A model generated the notes under the pieces. It saw only the letters and a list, made by a program, of their open reading frames with translations, ran no database searches and was not told the DNA's origin. A stretch of DNA of 64,000 nucleotides, from contig CAXXEH010000003.1 in assembly GCA_963677935.2 (NCBI GenBank), forward strand, positions 6,441,586-6,505,585, written 5' to 3'. Both the position numbers and the translations under genes were made by a program. Numbering within the stretch: position 1 is the first letter of the stretch; every line of letters starts with the position of its first letter. Origin of the DNA: JAAFHB01 sp963677935 (GTDB lineage Bacteria; Bacteroidota; Bacteroidia; Bacteroidales; Prolixibacteraceae). Shown in pieces: positions 44,632-53,384 of this stretch.

Positions 44632-46002
44632 TTATTGTAACGACTCCAACTCTTCCGGATTGATTGGTATTCGTTCACCCAGAATCCTCGCTCCTGATTC
44701 GGTCACCAGAATATCATCTTCAAGCCGAATCCCACCAAAATCAAGGTAGGTCTTTACTTTGTCAAAATTAATAAACTCGCTGTTGATCTTCTCTCCAGCC
44801 CATTTTTCAATCAGGGCAGGTATAAAGTAGATTCCTGGTTCATTGGTGATTACGAAATCCTTTTGTAAACGGCGTCCCAACCTCAAATAGGCAGTTCCAA
44901 ACTGATCAACAGGACGAATCTCTTCATCATAGCCGACGTAAATCTGTCCGTAATTTTCCATATCATGAACATCAAGTCCCAGCATATGACCCAATCCATG
45001 AGGAAAGAAGAGCGCATGCGCGCCATTGACAACAGCCTCTTTAACATCTCCCTTCATTAAACCAAGATCTTTTAATCCCGATGCAATTACTTCCGCAACT
45101 TTGAGGTGAATACTCAGAAAGGTTTCTCCGGGCTTAATCAAAGAGGTGGCCGTATTATTTGCCTTTAAAACAATATTGTAGATGTCGAGTTGTTTTTGTG
45201 TGAACTTACCGCCAACGGGAAAGGTACGTGTAAAATCTGAGGCATAATGAGCATTCGATTCGGCGCCCGCATCGACAAGCATCAATCTCCCTTTTTCAAG
45301 CAAAAACGAATGATCATGATTATGAAGTGTTTGTCCGTTCTGGGTCAGAATAGTCGGAAATGAAGCTCCCCCTCCATGCGATAAGGCAATACCCTCAATC
45401 AAACCGGCAATTTCCTGTTCCATCACTCCCGGTCTGGCCATTTTCATGGCTGTTACGTGCATCTGATAACCGGTTTTACACGCTTTCTCAATCTCTTCAA
45501 TTTCAAATTTATCCTTTAAAGACCTCAGATCAACAAGGCATTTTACCAGTTTCTCCGATGCATTACCTGCAAGACCGGTACTGTTTATACCTAATAACTC
45601 TGTTAGAAGAAGCTTGTTTTCAGCCCTGTATGGCAGGAGGTAATGCAGATTGCCGGCTTTTTTAATCGTCTCGAAAAGCTGGTTAAATGGAGCGGTACAA
45701 TCAACGCCAACCGAAGATGCCAAATCTTTTACAGATGGTTTTGTCCCCATCCAGATGATATCCTCAATTGAGATATCATCGCCAAAAAGGGTGTCTATCC
45801 CCTCATTTGCATCAATAATTCCGAAAAAACCAGGAGTGTCGAGTCCGAAAAGGTATAGAAAAGTGCTGTCCTGTCTGAAATGATAGGTGTTGTCGGTATA
45901 ATTCATGGGGGATTCCGTATTCCCCGGGATCAGAATAACCCCGCTACCCATCTTTTCACGTAACCGGTTCCTTCGCTCGATATAAATATTTCTATTGAAC
46001 AT
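44632..46002 (-). CDS. pepP: Xaa-Pro aminopeptidase (M24B)
   Basis: 456 residues. The creatinase N-terminal domain contains RRNRLREKMGSGVILIPGN; the catalytic pita-bread domain supplies metal ligands in LMLVDAGAESNAHYASDFTRTFP (two Asp), FFPHGLGHMLGLDVHD (His), TNEPGIYFIP (Glu) and GGIRLEDDILVT (Glu). It removes N-terminal residues before proline. No signal peptide, so cytoplasmic. Separate transcription unit with respect to the downstream lipoprotein gene appears likely, but the short gap (38 bases to 46041) allows co-transcription. Confidence 0.93.
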   Translation of the reverse strand: MFNRNIYIERRNRLREKMGSGVILIPGNTESPMNYTDNTYHFRQDSTFLYLFGLDTPGFFGIIDANEGIDTLFGDDISIEDIIWMGTKPSVKDLASSVGVDCTAPFNQLFETIKKAGNLHYLLPYRAENKLLLTELLGINSTGLAGNASEKLVKCLVDLRSLKDKFEIEEIEKACKTGYQMHVTAMKMARPGVMEQEIAGLIEGIALSHGGGASFPTILTQNGQTLHNHDHSFLLEKGRLMLVDAGAESNAHYASDFTRTFPVGGKFTQKQLDIYNIVLKANNTATSLIKPGETFLSIHLKVAEVIASGLKDLGLMKGDVKEAVVNGAHALFFPHGLGHMLGLDVHDMENYGQIYVGYDEEIRPVDQFGTAYLRLGRRLQKDFVITNEPGIYFIPALIEKWAGEKINSEFINFDKVKTYLDFGGIRLEDDILVTESGARILGERIPINPEELESLQ

Positions 46003-46040
46003 CTCTTTTAAATTAAATGATTAAACAAAATGGTTATAGA

Positions 46041-47489
46041 TTAACCTGTAATTTTTGAAGGTAGACCCGATTTCATCACTTTTTTATCCTTTGCCGGGCG
46101 CGGAAGAAACATATCATCAGCGGTTATTCCGGCTTCCTTGATTGCCTTGAGGCAATATTCGAGTCTGCCAAGATCGTTGTTTGATCCGTTATTGGTTCCA
46201 AAAGTGAATTTTACCCCGGCCGCCTTGGCCCGTTGTATGAATGTGATACTGGGGAGCTTAAACCTGGCATTTATTTCGAGAGCAACATCATTGGTCTTAA
46301 GTGCTTTAATCACCCGGTCCATCCGCTCATTTGTCCATAAACGGTCATAATCTGGGGCAAGTTTGGCGGGTAGAAAAGTGGGATTTACATGGATGTCAAC
46401 AGGTTCCGCTCCAAGTATCGCCTCGATTTTGCCAACCAACATATCCATAAACTGCTGTTCATTATCCACAAAGGTCTCTTCAGGTATCCATAACCTCATT
46501 CGACGTCCTTTCAAATCACTCCAGGTCATTGCATCTGTAAAGATATAATCGAAACGGGCAACCGCGGCGGGGGAGAAGAGGGTAACCCATTCACGTCCTT
46601 CACACTGCATCGCTTTGAAAACCGGTTCTTTACTGATACCATCGAGATAGGCATTTAATGTTGAATCATTTGTCACCGGGAATTTCAAACCACAATTGGC
46701 TGCAACGCCATAATTATATCCATTGTCCCTGGCATGTTGACAGGCCTGATCCATAGTCAGACCACCTTTGAGATGACAATGAAAGTCGATCAGCGGAAAC
46801 TCCTGCTGATTAAGCAGATCAATTACCTTCGTTAAACTGTCGGATGCCACCGGACAGCTTTCATCTTTTAGTCCCTCTTTCAACGGTTTTAATGTCATCT
46901 CACCGACTAATAATTCGCCATTTGAGTTTGATTTCTTAATCGATAGATACCCATTTGTCAGCACGCGGCCAATGATGTCGCCTGTACGTTCCAATTTTAC
47001 CGGTTCGTTGTATTCACTTACAGTTTTGTTGTTGACTGTAACTTTAATATAATTTCCGGATACGGTCAACCCTACAATAAACCATTCCCCATCGACGGCA
47101 GTTCGAACAAAGTTATTTCTGATTTTTGACAGACTACCTGTTTTTTGCGGATTTCCATTGCGGTAATCGCTGTTATTAATGGTGATGATATAACCTTTAT
47201 CCAAATCTTGTTCAGCGGGCATTGCGAAAACCAATTCACCTTCGGCTCCTGCAGTGGTTTTCAGTTTTGCTGTAAATTCAAAATTCCTTATCTGAAATTT
47301 TGTCTTCATCACATCCGATTGATTTTTAAGTAATAATCCATCAGCTGAAGTGGCGATACCGGTATGTCCCCAGTATGTATCTACGTTTGATGGGTCAATT
47401 TTTGTGACTAATCCTGTTCGAAGTCCGGTCTGACAGGCGAAAAAGAGAGGTATAAAAAGAATTAAAGGTGAGAATTTTGTGAGGTGCAT
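46041..47489 (-). CDS. lipoprotein fusing DUF1080-like and PHP/amidohydrolase-like domains
   Basis: 482 residues with lipobox ...FIPLFFAC19. Residues ~30-200 follow the DUF1080 jelly-roll (WGHTGIATSADGLLLKN, FEFTAKLKTTAGAEGEL, DGEWFIVGLTVSGNYIKVTV, GYLSIKKSNSNGELLVGEMT). Residues ~230-475 look like a PHP-type metallophosphoesterase or amidohydrolase barrel: LIDFHCHLKGGLTMDQ (HxH at 237/239), NYGVAANCG, VDIHVNPTFLP and FTFGTNNGSNNDLGRLEY. I know of no characterised protein with this order of domains. Surface-anchored; substrate possibly a sugar conjugate, by inference. Confidence 0.65.
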   Translation of the reverse strand: MHLTKFSPLILFIPLFFACQTGLRTGLVTKIDPSNVDTYWGHTGIATSADGLLLKNQSDVMKTKFQIRNFEFTAKLKTTAGAEGELVFAMPAEQDLDKGYIITINNSDYRNGNPQKTGSLSKIRNNFVRTAVDGEWFIVGLTVSGNYIKVTVNNKTVSEYNEPVKLERTGDIIGRVLTNGYLSIKKSNSNGELLVGEMTLKPLKEGLKDESCPVASDSLTKVIDLLNQQEFPLIDFHCHLKGGLTMDQACQHARDNGYNYGVAANCGLKFPVTNDSTLNAYLDGISKEPVFKAMQCEGREWVTLFSPAAVARFDYIFTDAMTWSDLKGRRMRLWIPEETFVDNEQQFMDMLVGKIEAILGAEPVDIHVNPTFLPAKLAPDYDRLWTNERMDRVIKALKTNDVALEINARFKLPSITFIQRAKAAGVKFTFGTNNGSNNDLGRLEYCLKAIKEAGITADDMFLPRPAKDKKVMKSGLPSKITG

Positions 47490-47712
47490 AACGATTAATT
47501 TATTGGATTTAATTGGATTGACGAAAATACCAAGATTATTGTTTTAAAATGTTTGATTTGAGACAAAATTTCAATGGCTCACTGTTTTTTGAAGAAAATG
47601 TAATCATAATGAAACTTTCATATTCCTGTTTTTAGTTTACTTTTTCTGTAAACCTATTTCAGGACTAGACACTCAGTCACTAAGTCTCTCAGTCCCTAAG
47701 TTTCTCATTATC

Positions 47713-48750
47713 TTAGTCTCCCACTCTCTCCCTCGACCCCTTTACCCCCAACGTCTCCTCATTCCCTTCCCGCCCCATTGCCTTCGCGATGGTACTCCCG
47801 ACCATTAACTGAAGGGCATGATAAAGCATTAAAGGGAGCAAAACAACACCAAGTACAGCGGGGTCTGAAAACAAGACTTTACCCATAACAACTCCCTGAA
47901 CCAACGATTTCTTTGATCCGCAGAAAATTACAGTAATCCTCTCCTCCCGTTTAAAACCCATCCATTGGGAAATCTGATTCATCAGGAAAAAAACAACCAG
48001 GAAGAGGGTCAACATCAATACACCTAAAACAAAAATTTCTGAAATGGAGAAGTTTTTGAACTGATTTCCCGAAAATGATTCGCAAAACGAGGTATATACG
48101 ATCATAAGAATGATCAACTGATCAAAGTTTCGAAGGGTGTTTTTATACCCTGAAAGCCAATTTCCCAGTTTATGGTGGAGAAATAAACCCAGTATAACCG
48201 GAAATAACACTTGTAAACAGAGTTGAAGAATGGTATGGGTAATATCAAAATCGGGTTGCGATTTTTCAAGAAGACCACTCATCCATATCGGTGTAATAAA
48301 TATTCCAAGGATACTCGAAACGCTTGCATTAAAGATGGCAGCAGCAATGTTTCCGCGTGCAATTGAGACCATTACCACTGACGATGATACCGTTGAGGGC
48401 AAGGCTGCTAGGAAAAAAATCCCGATTCCGATGTTATTTGAGAAATATTCGGGAAAAATTGCGCGAACAAAGATGATCGTTAGTGGGAATAGCAGAAATG
48501 TGGAGAGCTGAACGATGATATGGAGTCGCCACTTGCTTAATCCGCTTAGCAAACTTTCGGGACTTAGTTTTGCCCCGTAAAAAAAGAAGATCACAGAAAC
48601 GCCAAACCCTGCAATAGCGGGAAGGTGGAGCGGACTTTCTGCAACCCCAACCGGAGGATATAGCCACGCAAGGAAAATAACCCCGATCATCAGAAAGAAG
48701 AAACCATTAAATCCTGCTTTTGAAAATCCCTTAGCGAATTGTTTAATCAT
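47713..48750 (-). CDS. bile acid:sodium symporter-like (SBF/BASS) transporter
   Basis: 345 residues with about ten hydrophobic segments, e.g. GFNGFFFLMIGVIFLAWLY, VSVIFFFYGAKLSPESLL, FFLAALPSTVSSSVVMVSIARGNIAAAIFNASVSS (the BASS crossover region) and VFCGSKKSLVQGVVMGKVLF. This is the SBF-like subgroup (PF13593 type) that includes yeast Rch1 and bacterial homologues. The last ~25 residues are charged and derive from a simple-sequence stretch of DNA. A strong terminator separates it from the upstream aldolase operon. Confidence 0.85.
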   Translation of the reverse strand: MIKQFAKGFSKAGFNGFFFLMIGVIFLAWLYPPVGVAESPLHLPAIAGFGVSVIFFFYGAKLSPESLLSGLSKWRLHIIVQLSTFLLFPLTIIFVRAIFPEYFSNNIGIGIFFLAALPSTVSSSVVMVSIARGNIAAAIFNASVSSILGIFITPIWMSGLLEKSQPDFDITHTILQLCLQVLFPVILGLFLHHKLGNWLSGYKNTLRNFDQLIILMIVYTSFCESFSGNQFKNFSISEIFVLGVLMLTLFLVVFFLMNQISQWMGFKREERITVIFCGSKKSLVQGVVMGKVLFSDPAVLGVVLLPLMLYHALQLMVGSTIAKAMGREGNEETLGVKGSRERVGD

Positions 48751-48780
48751 AAACAGCGGTGAATCTGGTCTTTAATAAAA

Positions 48781-48807
48781 ATGGCTGCACGGTAGTTGTG
48801 CAGCCAT
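48781..48807 (-). terminator. terminator of the class II aldolase operon
   Basis: ATGGCTGCAC / GTGCAGCCAT stem followed on the minus strand by TTTTTATT. Located 40 bases after the stop of the 48847 gene and before the SBF/BASS start. Confidence 0.9.
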
Positions 48808-48846
48808 AAATGTAATAATTTTGGTAGATATTAATTTTGTAACCGA

Positions 48847-50142
48847 TTAGCCGAGGAATTTCTTCCTGAGATCTTCTATCTCTTTGTCACCAATAGGTTT
48901 AAGTTCGCCGATAGGAACCCCCATTGTGAGCGATTTTGCGCTGAATTCTGCGACTTCCAGACGGTCAAATGTTTGAAGCAACTTGTCTCCTGTAATCAGA
49001 ATGGAGTCATTCTCAACGATAACCGCCTGGGTATCCTGCGCGATAAGGTTAAGGATCGTATCTTCACCTTTAAAATGGCTTCCGAAAGGAACATTGGGGA
49101 CATCCTGCAGGAAAATCCAGCTCTCCGGGATTGTCCTGACATCAAATTTGTGTCCCGTAACACTAAATGCCATTAAATAAGGAGATTGTGTTAGAATGAT
49201 TGAGTTAATATGAGGATTTCGACGATAGATTTCCTGATGAAGCCAGGTTGCCCGGCTTGGAATTTTTCCCGGCTCCCGCTTCCCATCCTTTATTTGTACA
49301 ATATCCTCCAGCATGATGTTCCATCTCAGTACATTGGTGGGAGTAATCAGAAAATCATTGTCACGCCAGCGAACCGAAACTGTTCCATAAGAGCTGATCA
49401 TCAACCCCTGATCGCATGCCCTGCGGACAATCCGCATAATCTCTTCACGCCGTTCACGTTCGTCAGATGGGTGAGTCACCTGTTCCATCTCAGGCAAAAG
49501 CCGAGGTATCTGAGCCTCGAATGCGTCGATCTGCTCATCCTTCAACGAATTTACTTTCCCGATGGTCTTGGCATTGATGATTGTCTTGGCGCAAAATTCA
49601 AGTGTTTCGAACCGCTGATAGACATCTTTCATGTCGGTACCCCCAACAACTGTTCCATGATTTTCCATGATCACAGCATTGTAACCCTGGGCAAAAACGG
49701 CGGCAATCTTTTCACCCAGTTCTTCACTTCCCGGGATCGCATATTCGGCATAACCAATAGGGCCGCAAACGTATTTAGCCTGTGGAATCACGTTGGTATC
49801 GGGGATGACATGTGCGATGCTGAAAGATACCAATGCCGGCGGATGGGCATGAATGATAGCCTTTAAATCGGGACGAATCTTGTAGATCGCACGGTGAAAT
49901 GGAAATTCTGAGGAGGGTTTGTGTTTTCCCAAAATGGTTCCGTCAGATTTAATGCAATTGATGTCAGCCGAGGTGAGTGCCCCTTTGTCGACTCCCGATG
50001 GGGTGACCCAGATATCTCCCTGATCATCGATAATCGAAATATTTCCACCCGAAGTGGTAGTCATTCCTTTTCGATAGATTCTGCTGATAATCAGCACAAT
50101 CTGATCGCGGGGATGCATAAGGTCAATGTCAAGTAAATGCAT
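48847..50142 (-). CDS. tandem class II aldolase/adducin protein, second half inactive
   Basis: 431 residues made of two class II aldolase domains. Domain 1 (~10-210) is complete: SGGNIS phosphate loop, catalytic Glu79 in SSEFPFH, zinc ligands His98 and His100 in IIHAHPP, His162 in MENHGTVV. Domain 2 (~230-431) keeps the fold (SSYGTVSVRWRDNDFLITPT, SRATWLHQEIYRRNPHI) but Glu is Ala298, the HxH pair is Thr318/Ser320, and the third His is Asp379, so it cannot hold zinc. It starts 11 bases after the preceding class II aldolase gene stops, so both are in one operon. Confidence 0.85.
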   Translation of the reverse strand: MHLLDIDLMHPRDQIVLIISRIYRKGMTTTSGGNISIIDDQGDIWVTPSGVDKGALTSADINCIKSDGTILGKHKPSSEFPFHRAIYKIRPDLKAIIHAHPPALVSFSIAHVIPDTNVIPQAKYVCGPIGYAEYAIPGSEELGEKIAAVFAQGYNAVIMENHGTVVGGTDMKDVYQRFETLEFCAKTIINAKTIGKVNSLKDEQIDAFEAQIPRLLPEMEQVTHPSDERERREEIMRIVRRACDQGLMISSYGTVSVRWRDNDFLITPTNVLRWNIMLEDIVQIKDGKREPGKIPSRATWLHQEIYRRNPHINSIILTQSPYLMAFSVTGHKFDVRTIPESWIFLQDVPNVPFGSHFKGEDTILNLIAQDTQAVIVENDSILITGDKLLQTFDRLEVAEFSAKSLTMGVPIGELKPIGDKEIEDLRKKFLG

Positions 50143-50153
50143 AAGAAAGGTAT

Positions 50154-51284
50154 TTAAGATTTTGCCATTTTACGACGGTAATTCTCAACTTCCCAATTAT
50201 CAATAAACTCAATCTGAGCTTTATTCATAAATTTCGGACCACCAAAGTTTTCAGATAAAAAGCTAATTTTTAGTATATTCGAATAAACTTCAAGAACGTT
50301 TAATACCGATTTGAGATTTTCCTCAACGGCAATTACCCCTTCACCTTCTATAACCAATACTTTTGGCAAATACCCATAAGTGCCAACATAACCAGCAATA
50401 CCTGTTTTAGCAGTAGCCAGCTGATCTTTAGCGTCGGAACAGGCTGGAACATACAGGTAATGGGCTTTGCAATAGACAATATCATCAGGGGTAAAGGCGG
50501 TGTTTGCTTTTGAAAAACTGTCACAATCTTTCGAAAAATGGTGGATAAGATCGCTCCCGATCCCCAACGCTGTAAAGCTTTCAAATCCCGGATTTAACTC
50601 CCGTATGGCGTCGATTATAGGTGATTTAAAGGATTTCTGTTCATCATTAGGAAGTGTCTCTCCAATATTTTGGTTGATTTTATCCATTATAGAGGCATAG
50701 ATATCGTTAATCTCTGAAACGGTGTCTGCAGCCACAAATACCCCATGATTCTCGAGGAAGATGGTTTGTGGCGCTTTCCCGTTCTTTGCCGTAAACTGTA
50801 AAATCTCCGTTTCAACTTTTTTGAAAAGAATATATCCCGGATCGGTATAGGGAATGAAAAGCGACTGATCTCCAAATAGTTTACTGCAAACACTTTGTGC
50901 ATTATTCGAACACATCACCGCATTCACCTTCGTTGGATGGGTATGGACGACAAACTGATAATCAATTATTTCGTGCATCGAAGTCTCCACAGAGGGCCGA
51001 TTACCTCCGGTTGATACAATTGCCGCAGCTAGATCAGCCTTAACTTCAGCCTCCCGTTGGGAAGGGTCAGGGCTGTAGGTTTTGGCAGATACGATTTTAA
51101 GTTTTTCGCGTGAAAGGCAGACAAACCCGTTTTCCTCAATCGTCTCAAGCGCGACACCACTGGCTTTGATCCAGATATGATTTTCATCTTTGAAGGATGT
51201 GTTTCCACCACCTGCAATTACAAAAGTTTTATCTTTCCCGTATAACTGCGATACATCTACTAATTCTTTAAGGTTCTGATTCAT
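50154..51284 (-). CDS. class II aldolase family protein, long form
   Basis: 376 residues. Residues ~10-210 form a class II aldolase domain with IAGGGNTSFKD, acidic VETSMHEII, zinc-binding HTHPTKVNAV and LENHGVFVAAD. The remaining ~165 residues (ELNPGFESFTALGIGSDLIHHF, YGYLPKVLVIEGEGVIAVEEN, ENFGGPKFMNKAQ) form a second, unrelated domain seen in class II aldolases that resemble the N-terminal part of RhaD/aldehyde-dehydrogenase fusions. The reaction is likely cleavage or epimerisation of a sugar phosphate or acid. Operon partner of the tandem aldolase. Confidence 0.85.
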   Translation of the reverse strand: MNQNLKELVDVSQLYGKDKTFVIAGGGNTSFKDENHIWIKASGVALETIEENGFVCLSREKLKIVSAKTYSPDPSQREAEVKADLAAAIVSTGGNRPSVETSMHEIIDYQFVVHTHPTKVNAVMCSNNAQSVCSKLFGDQSLFIPYTDPGYILFKKVETEILQFTAKNGKAPQTIFLENHGVFVAADTVSEINDIYASIMDKINQNIGETLPNDEQKSFKSPIIDAIRELNPGFESFTALGIGSDLIHHFSKDCDSFSKANTAFTPDDIVYCKAHYLYVPACSDAKDQLATAKTGIAGYVGTYGYLPKVLVIEGEGVIAVEENLKSVLNVLEVYSNILKISFLSENFGGPKFMNKAQIEFIDNWEVENYRRKMAKS

Positions 51285-51413
51285 TCTTTTTTATTTCTTA
51301 AATTTCTATTTATTTCCTATTATTTCAGTATATCAACTTTTTAAATCAAAAGTAAATTAAAATTGATAGATCTCTATTACAAAAAGTGATAATTGATTTA
51401 CACAATTTGTTTC

Positions 51414-51421
51414 TACCTTTG
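51414..51421 (+). promoter_or_regulatory. -7 box of the queuosine operon
   Basis: TACCTTTG, a full match to TAnnTTTG. Transcription would start near 51428, leaving a ~50-base leader that contains the riboswitch candidate. No TTTG at the canonical -33 distance (a TTGA lies at 51393). Confidence 0.55.
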
Positions 51422-51423
51422 CA

Positions 51424-51475
51424 CCTCAAATTGAGGTTATACTCCGTGTGCTTGAACACCACGTAAAAAACAAGT
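51424..51475 (+). promoter_or_regulatory. preQ1-I riboswitch candidate in the queuosine leader
   Basis: The region 51445-51474 fits the preQ1-I pseudoknot. P1 is CGTG (51445-51448) with CACG (51460-51463). The loop holds CTTG (51451-51454), which pairs with CAAG (51471-51474) of the tail, and an A-rich linker TAAAAAA lies between, as in the family. The tail CAAG ends four bases before the ATG at 51479, so ligand binding would block initiation, as known for the Thermoanaerobacter example. A separate hairpin CCTCAA-a-TTGAGG (51424-51436) precedes it. The gene downstream is a queuosine-precursor transporter, the expected target. Confidence 0.65.
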
Positions 51476-51478
51476 GAT

Positions 51479-52159
51479 ATGAAAAAGACCGTTTCTGTAT
51501 TGTTTATGTTTGCTGGAATTCTGTTTGCAATTTGCTTATTGATTTCCAATATATTAGCCACTAAAATTATTTTAATCGGACCCTGGGCTGCCCCGGCAGG
51601 TGTGTTGATTTTTCCCATTGCCTATATTATTAATGATGTGATTGTTGAAGTCTGGGGTTATCAGAAAGCACGGCTGATTATCTGGTCAGGTTTCGCAATT
51701 AATATTTTGGCAGTGCTGTTTTTCACCCTGGCCATCGTTGTCCCCGCTGCCCCTTTCTGGCATCAACAGGAGGCATTTTCTACCATTTTAGGCAATACAC
51801 CACGTATTATTGCTGCCAGTTTAATGGCTTATCTTGTTGGCTCATTCTTAAATGCAATGGTAATGAGTAAGGTGAAAGTGCTGATGAAAGGTAAGGACTT
51901 TTCGGTGAGGGCTATTCTTTCGACGCTCATTGGCGAAACAGCCGACTCCTTTATATTTATCTCAATCGCCTTTGCAGGCATCCTTCCATTTGATATTTTA
52001 TTTGGAATGATTATTACACAAGCTTGTATTAAAACAGTCTATGAGATTGTGATACTTCCATTTACGATTCTTGTCGTAAAATGGGTCAAAAGAGTGGAGG
52101 GGGTCGATTCGTTCGATGAATCGATATCCTACAACCCGTTTTTAATTAATCAGATCTGA
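51479..52159 (+). CDS. yhhQ: queuosine precursor transporter (COG1738/YhhQ)
   Basis: 226 residues with about six hydrophobic segments. Family motifs: LLISNILATKIILIGPWAAPAGVLIFPIAYIINDVIVEVWGY and FSVRAILSTLIGETADSFIFI. YhhQ/QPTR proteins import preQ0 or preQ1, the 7-deazaguanine precursors of queuosine. Operon order transporter-queC-queF (1-base gap, then 8-base overlap) fits: imported preQ1 spares synthesis and would repress through the leader riboswitch. The upstream preQ1-I candidate supports the substrate. Confidence 0.9.
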   Translation: MKKTVSVLFMFAGILFAICLLISNILATKIILIGPWAAPAGVLIFPIAYIINDVIVEVWGYQKARLIIWSGFAINILAVLFFTLAIVVPAAPFWHQQEAFSTILGNTPRIIAASLMAYLVGSFLNAMVMSKVKVLMKGKDFSVRAILSTLIGETADSFIFISIAFAGILPFDILFGMIITQACIKTVYEIVILPFTILVVKWVKRVEGVDSFDESISYNPFLINQI

Positions 52160-52160
52160 T

Positions 52161-52817
52161 ATGTCTAAAGCATTAGTCGTTTATTCAGGCGGGCAGGATT
52201 CGACAACCTGTCTTTTCTGGGCGAAGAAACATTTTAAGGAGGTTCTGGCTATTGCCTTTGATTACGGACAACGACATCTTGTAGAGTTGTCTGCTGCCAA
52301 ACAGATTGCAGAAGAGGCAAATGTCCCACTGAGCATCTTTAAGATTAATCTGATGAGCGAAGTTTCACATAATTCATTAACGGATAATGCGATAGAGGTT
52401 GAATCAGCTCAGCCCGATCACCGTCCGCCAAATACTTTGGTTGAAGGGAGAAATATGTTGTTTTTAACTTATGCGGCTATTTTTGCCAAGGCAAATGGGA
52501 TAGGTAACCTGATTACCGGTGTTGGGCAGGCCGATTACAGCGGATACCCTGATTGCCGGAATGAATTTGTTATTTCTCTTAATCAAACGCTGAACCTTTC
52601 GATGGACTATGAATACCGCATTCATACCCCATTGATGTGGCTTGACAAATCGGAGATCTGGCAATTGGCCGACGAACTTGGTGTATTTGAAATTGTCAGG
52701 GATCAGACCATCACTTGTTATCATGGCATTCCTGGTGAAGGTTGTGGTAATTGCCCGTCGTGCAAGCTCCGAAACAGGGGATTACAGAAATATTTAAAAT
52801 CAAAAAACAATGGATGA
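52161..52817 (+). CDS. queC: 7-cyano-7-deazaguanine (preQ0) synthase
   Basis: 218 residues. The PP-loop ATPase motif YSGGQDSTTCLFWAK starts the protein; the C-terminal Zn-binding cluster GCGNCPSCKLRNRG supplies the cysteines. Makes preQ0 from 7-carboxy-7-deazaguanine with ATP and ammonia. Begins one base after the transporter stop. The earlier enzymes QueD and QueE are not in the window. Confidence 0.97.
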   Translation: MSKALVVYSGGQDSTTCLFWAKKHFKEVLAIAFDYGQRHLVELSAAKQIAEEANVPLSIFKINLMSEVSHNSLTDNAIEVESAQPDHRPPNTLVEGRNMLFLTYAAIFAKANGIGNLITGVGQADYSGYPDCRNEFVISLNQTLNLSMDYEYRIHTPLMWLDKSEIWQLADELGVFEIVRDQTITCYHGIPGEGCGNCPSCKLRNRGLQKYLKSKNNG

Positions 52818-53280
52818 TTTGAAGAGTTTAGGGAAAACTGCTGCCTATGATTTCAGCTATAATCCAATGATACTTGAAACATTTGAGAACCGTCATCCTG
52901 AAAATGATTATTGGGTCAAATTTAATTGTCCGGAATTTACCTCACTTTGCCCGATCACCGGTCAACCCGATTTTGCAGCCATTTACATCAGTTATATCCC
53001 TGAAATTAAAATGGTGGAGAGTAAGAGCCTGAAACTTTACCTTTTCAGCTTTCGCAACCACGGCGGATTTCATGAGGATTGCGTAAATATCATCATGAAG
53101 GACCTGATCCGGCTAATGGATCCGAGGTATATTGAGGTTTGGGGCAAATTTACACCTCGTGGCGGAATCAGTATCGATCCTTATTGTAATTACGGAAAAC
53201 CTGATACCAGATTTGTGGCTATGGCGGAGTTTAGGATGATGAACCACGACCTTTACCCTGAGAAGGTGGATAATCGTTAG
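52810..53280 (+). CDS. queF: NADPH-dependent preQ0 reductase
   Basis: 156 residues, the short (type I) QueF. Catalytic Cys lies in EFTSLCPITGQPDF; the NADPH/active-site motif is VESKSLKLYLFSFRNHGGFHEDCVN. Reduces preQ0 to preQ1, the riboswitch ligand. The start overlaps queC by 8 bases, so translation is coupled. Completes the transporter-queC-queF operon before a strong terminator. Confidence 0.96.
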   Translation: MDDLKSLGKTAAYDFSYNPMILETFENRHPENDYWVKFNCPEFTSLCPITGQPDFAAIYISYIPEIKMVESKSLKLYLFSFRNHGGFHEDCVNIIMKDLIRLMDPRYIEVWGKFTPRGGISIDPYCNYGKPDTRFVAMAEFRMMNHDLYPEKVDNR

Positions 53281-53326
53281 ATCTCAATGCTCTAAAATTG
53301 CTCCATTTCTAATTTTAAAATTCTTC

Positions 53327-53371
53327 AATAATAGAGAAAGGCGCCCTTTTGGAGCGCCTTTCTCTATTATT
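53327..53371. terminator. strong bidirectional terminator between queF and eno
   Basis: Perfect 18-base stem (53327-53344 with 53354-53371, arm AATAATAGAGAAAGGCGC) on a 9-base loop, with A/T runs on both sides. Serves convergent queF and eno. Confidence 0.9.
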
Positions 53372-53384
53372 TAAAAGGATAAAA

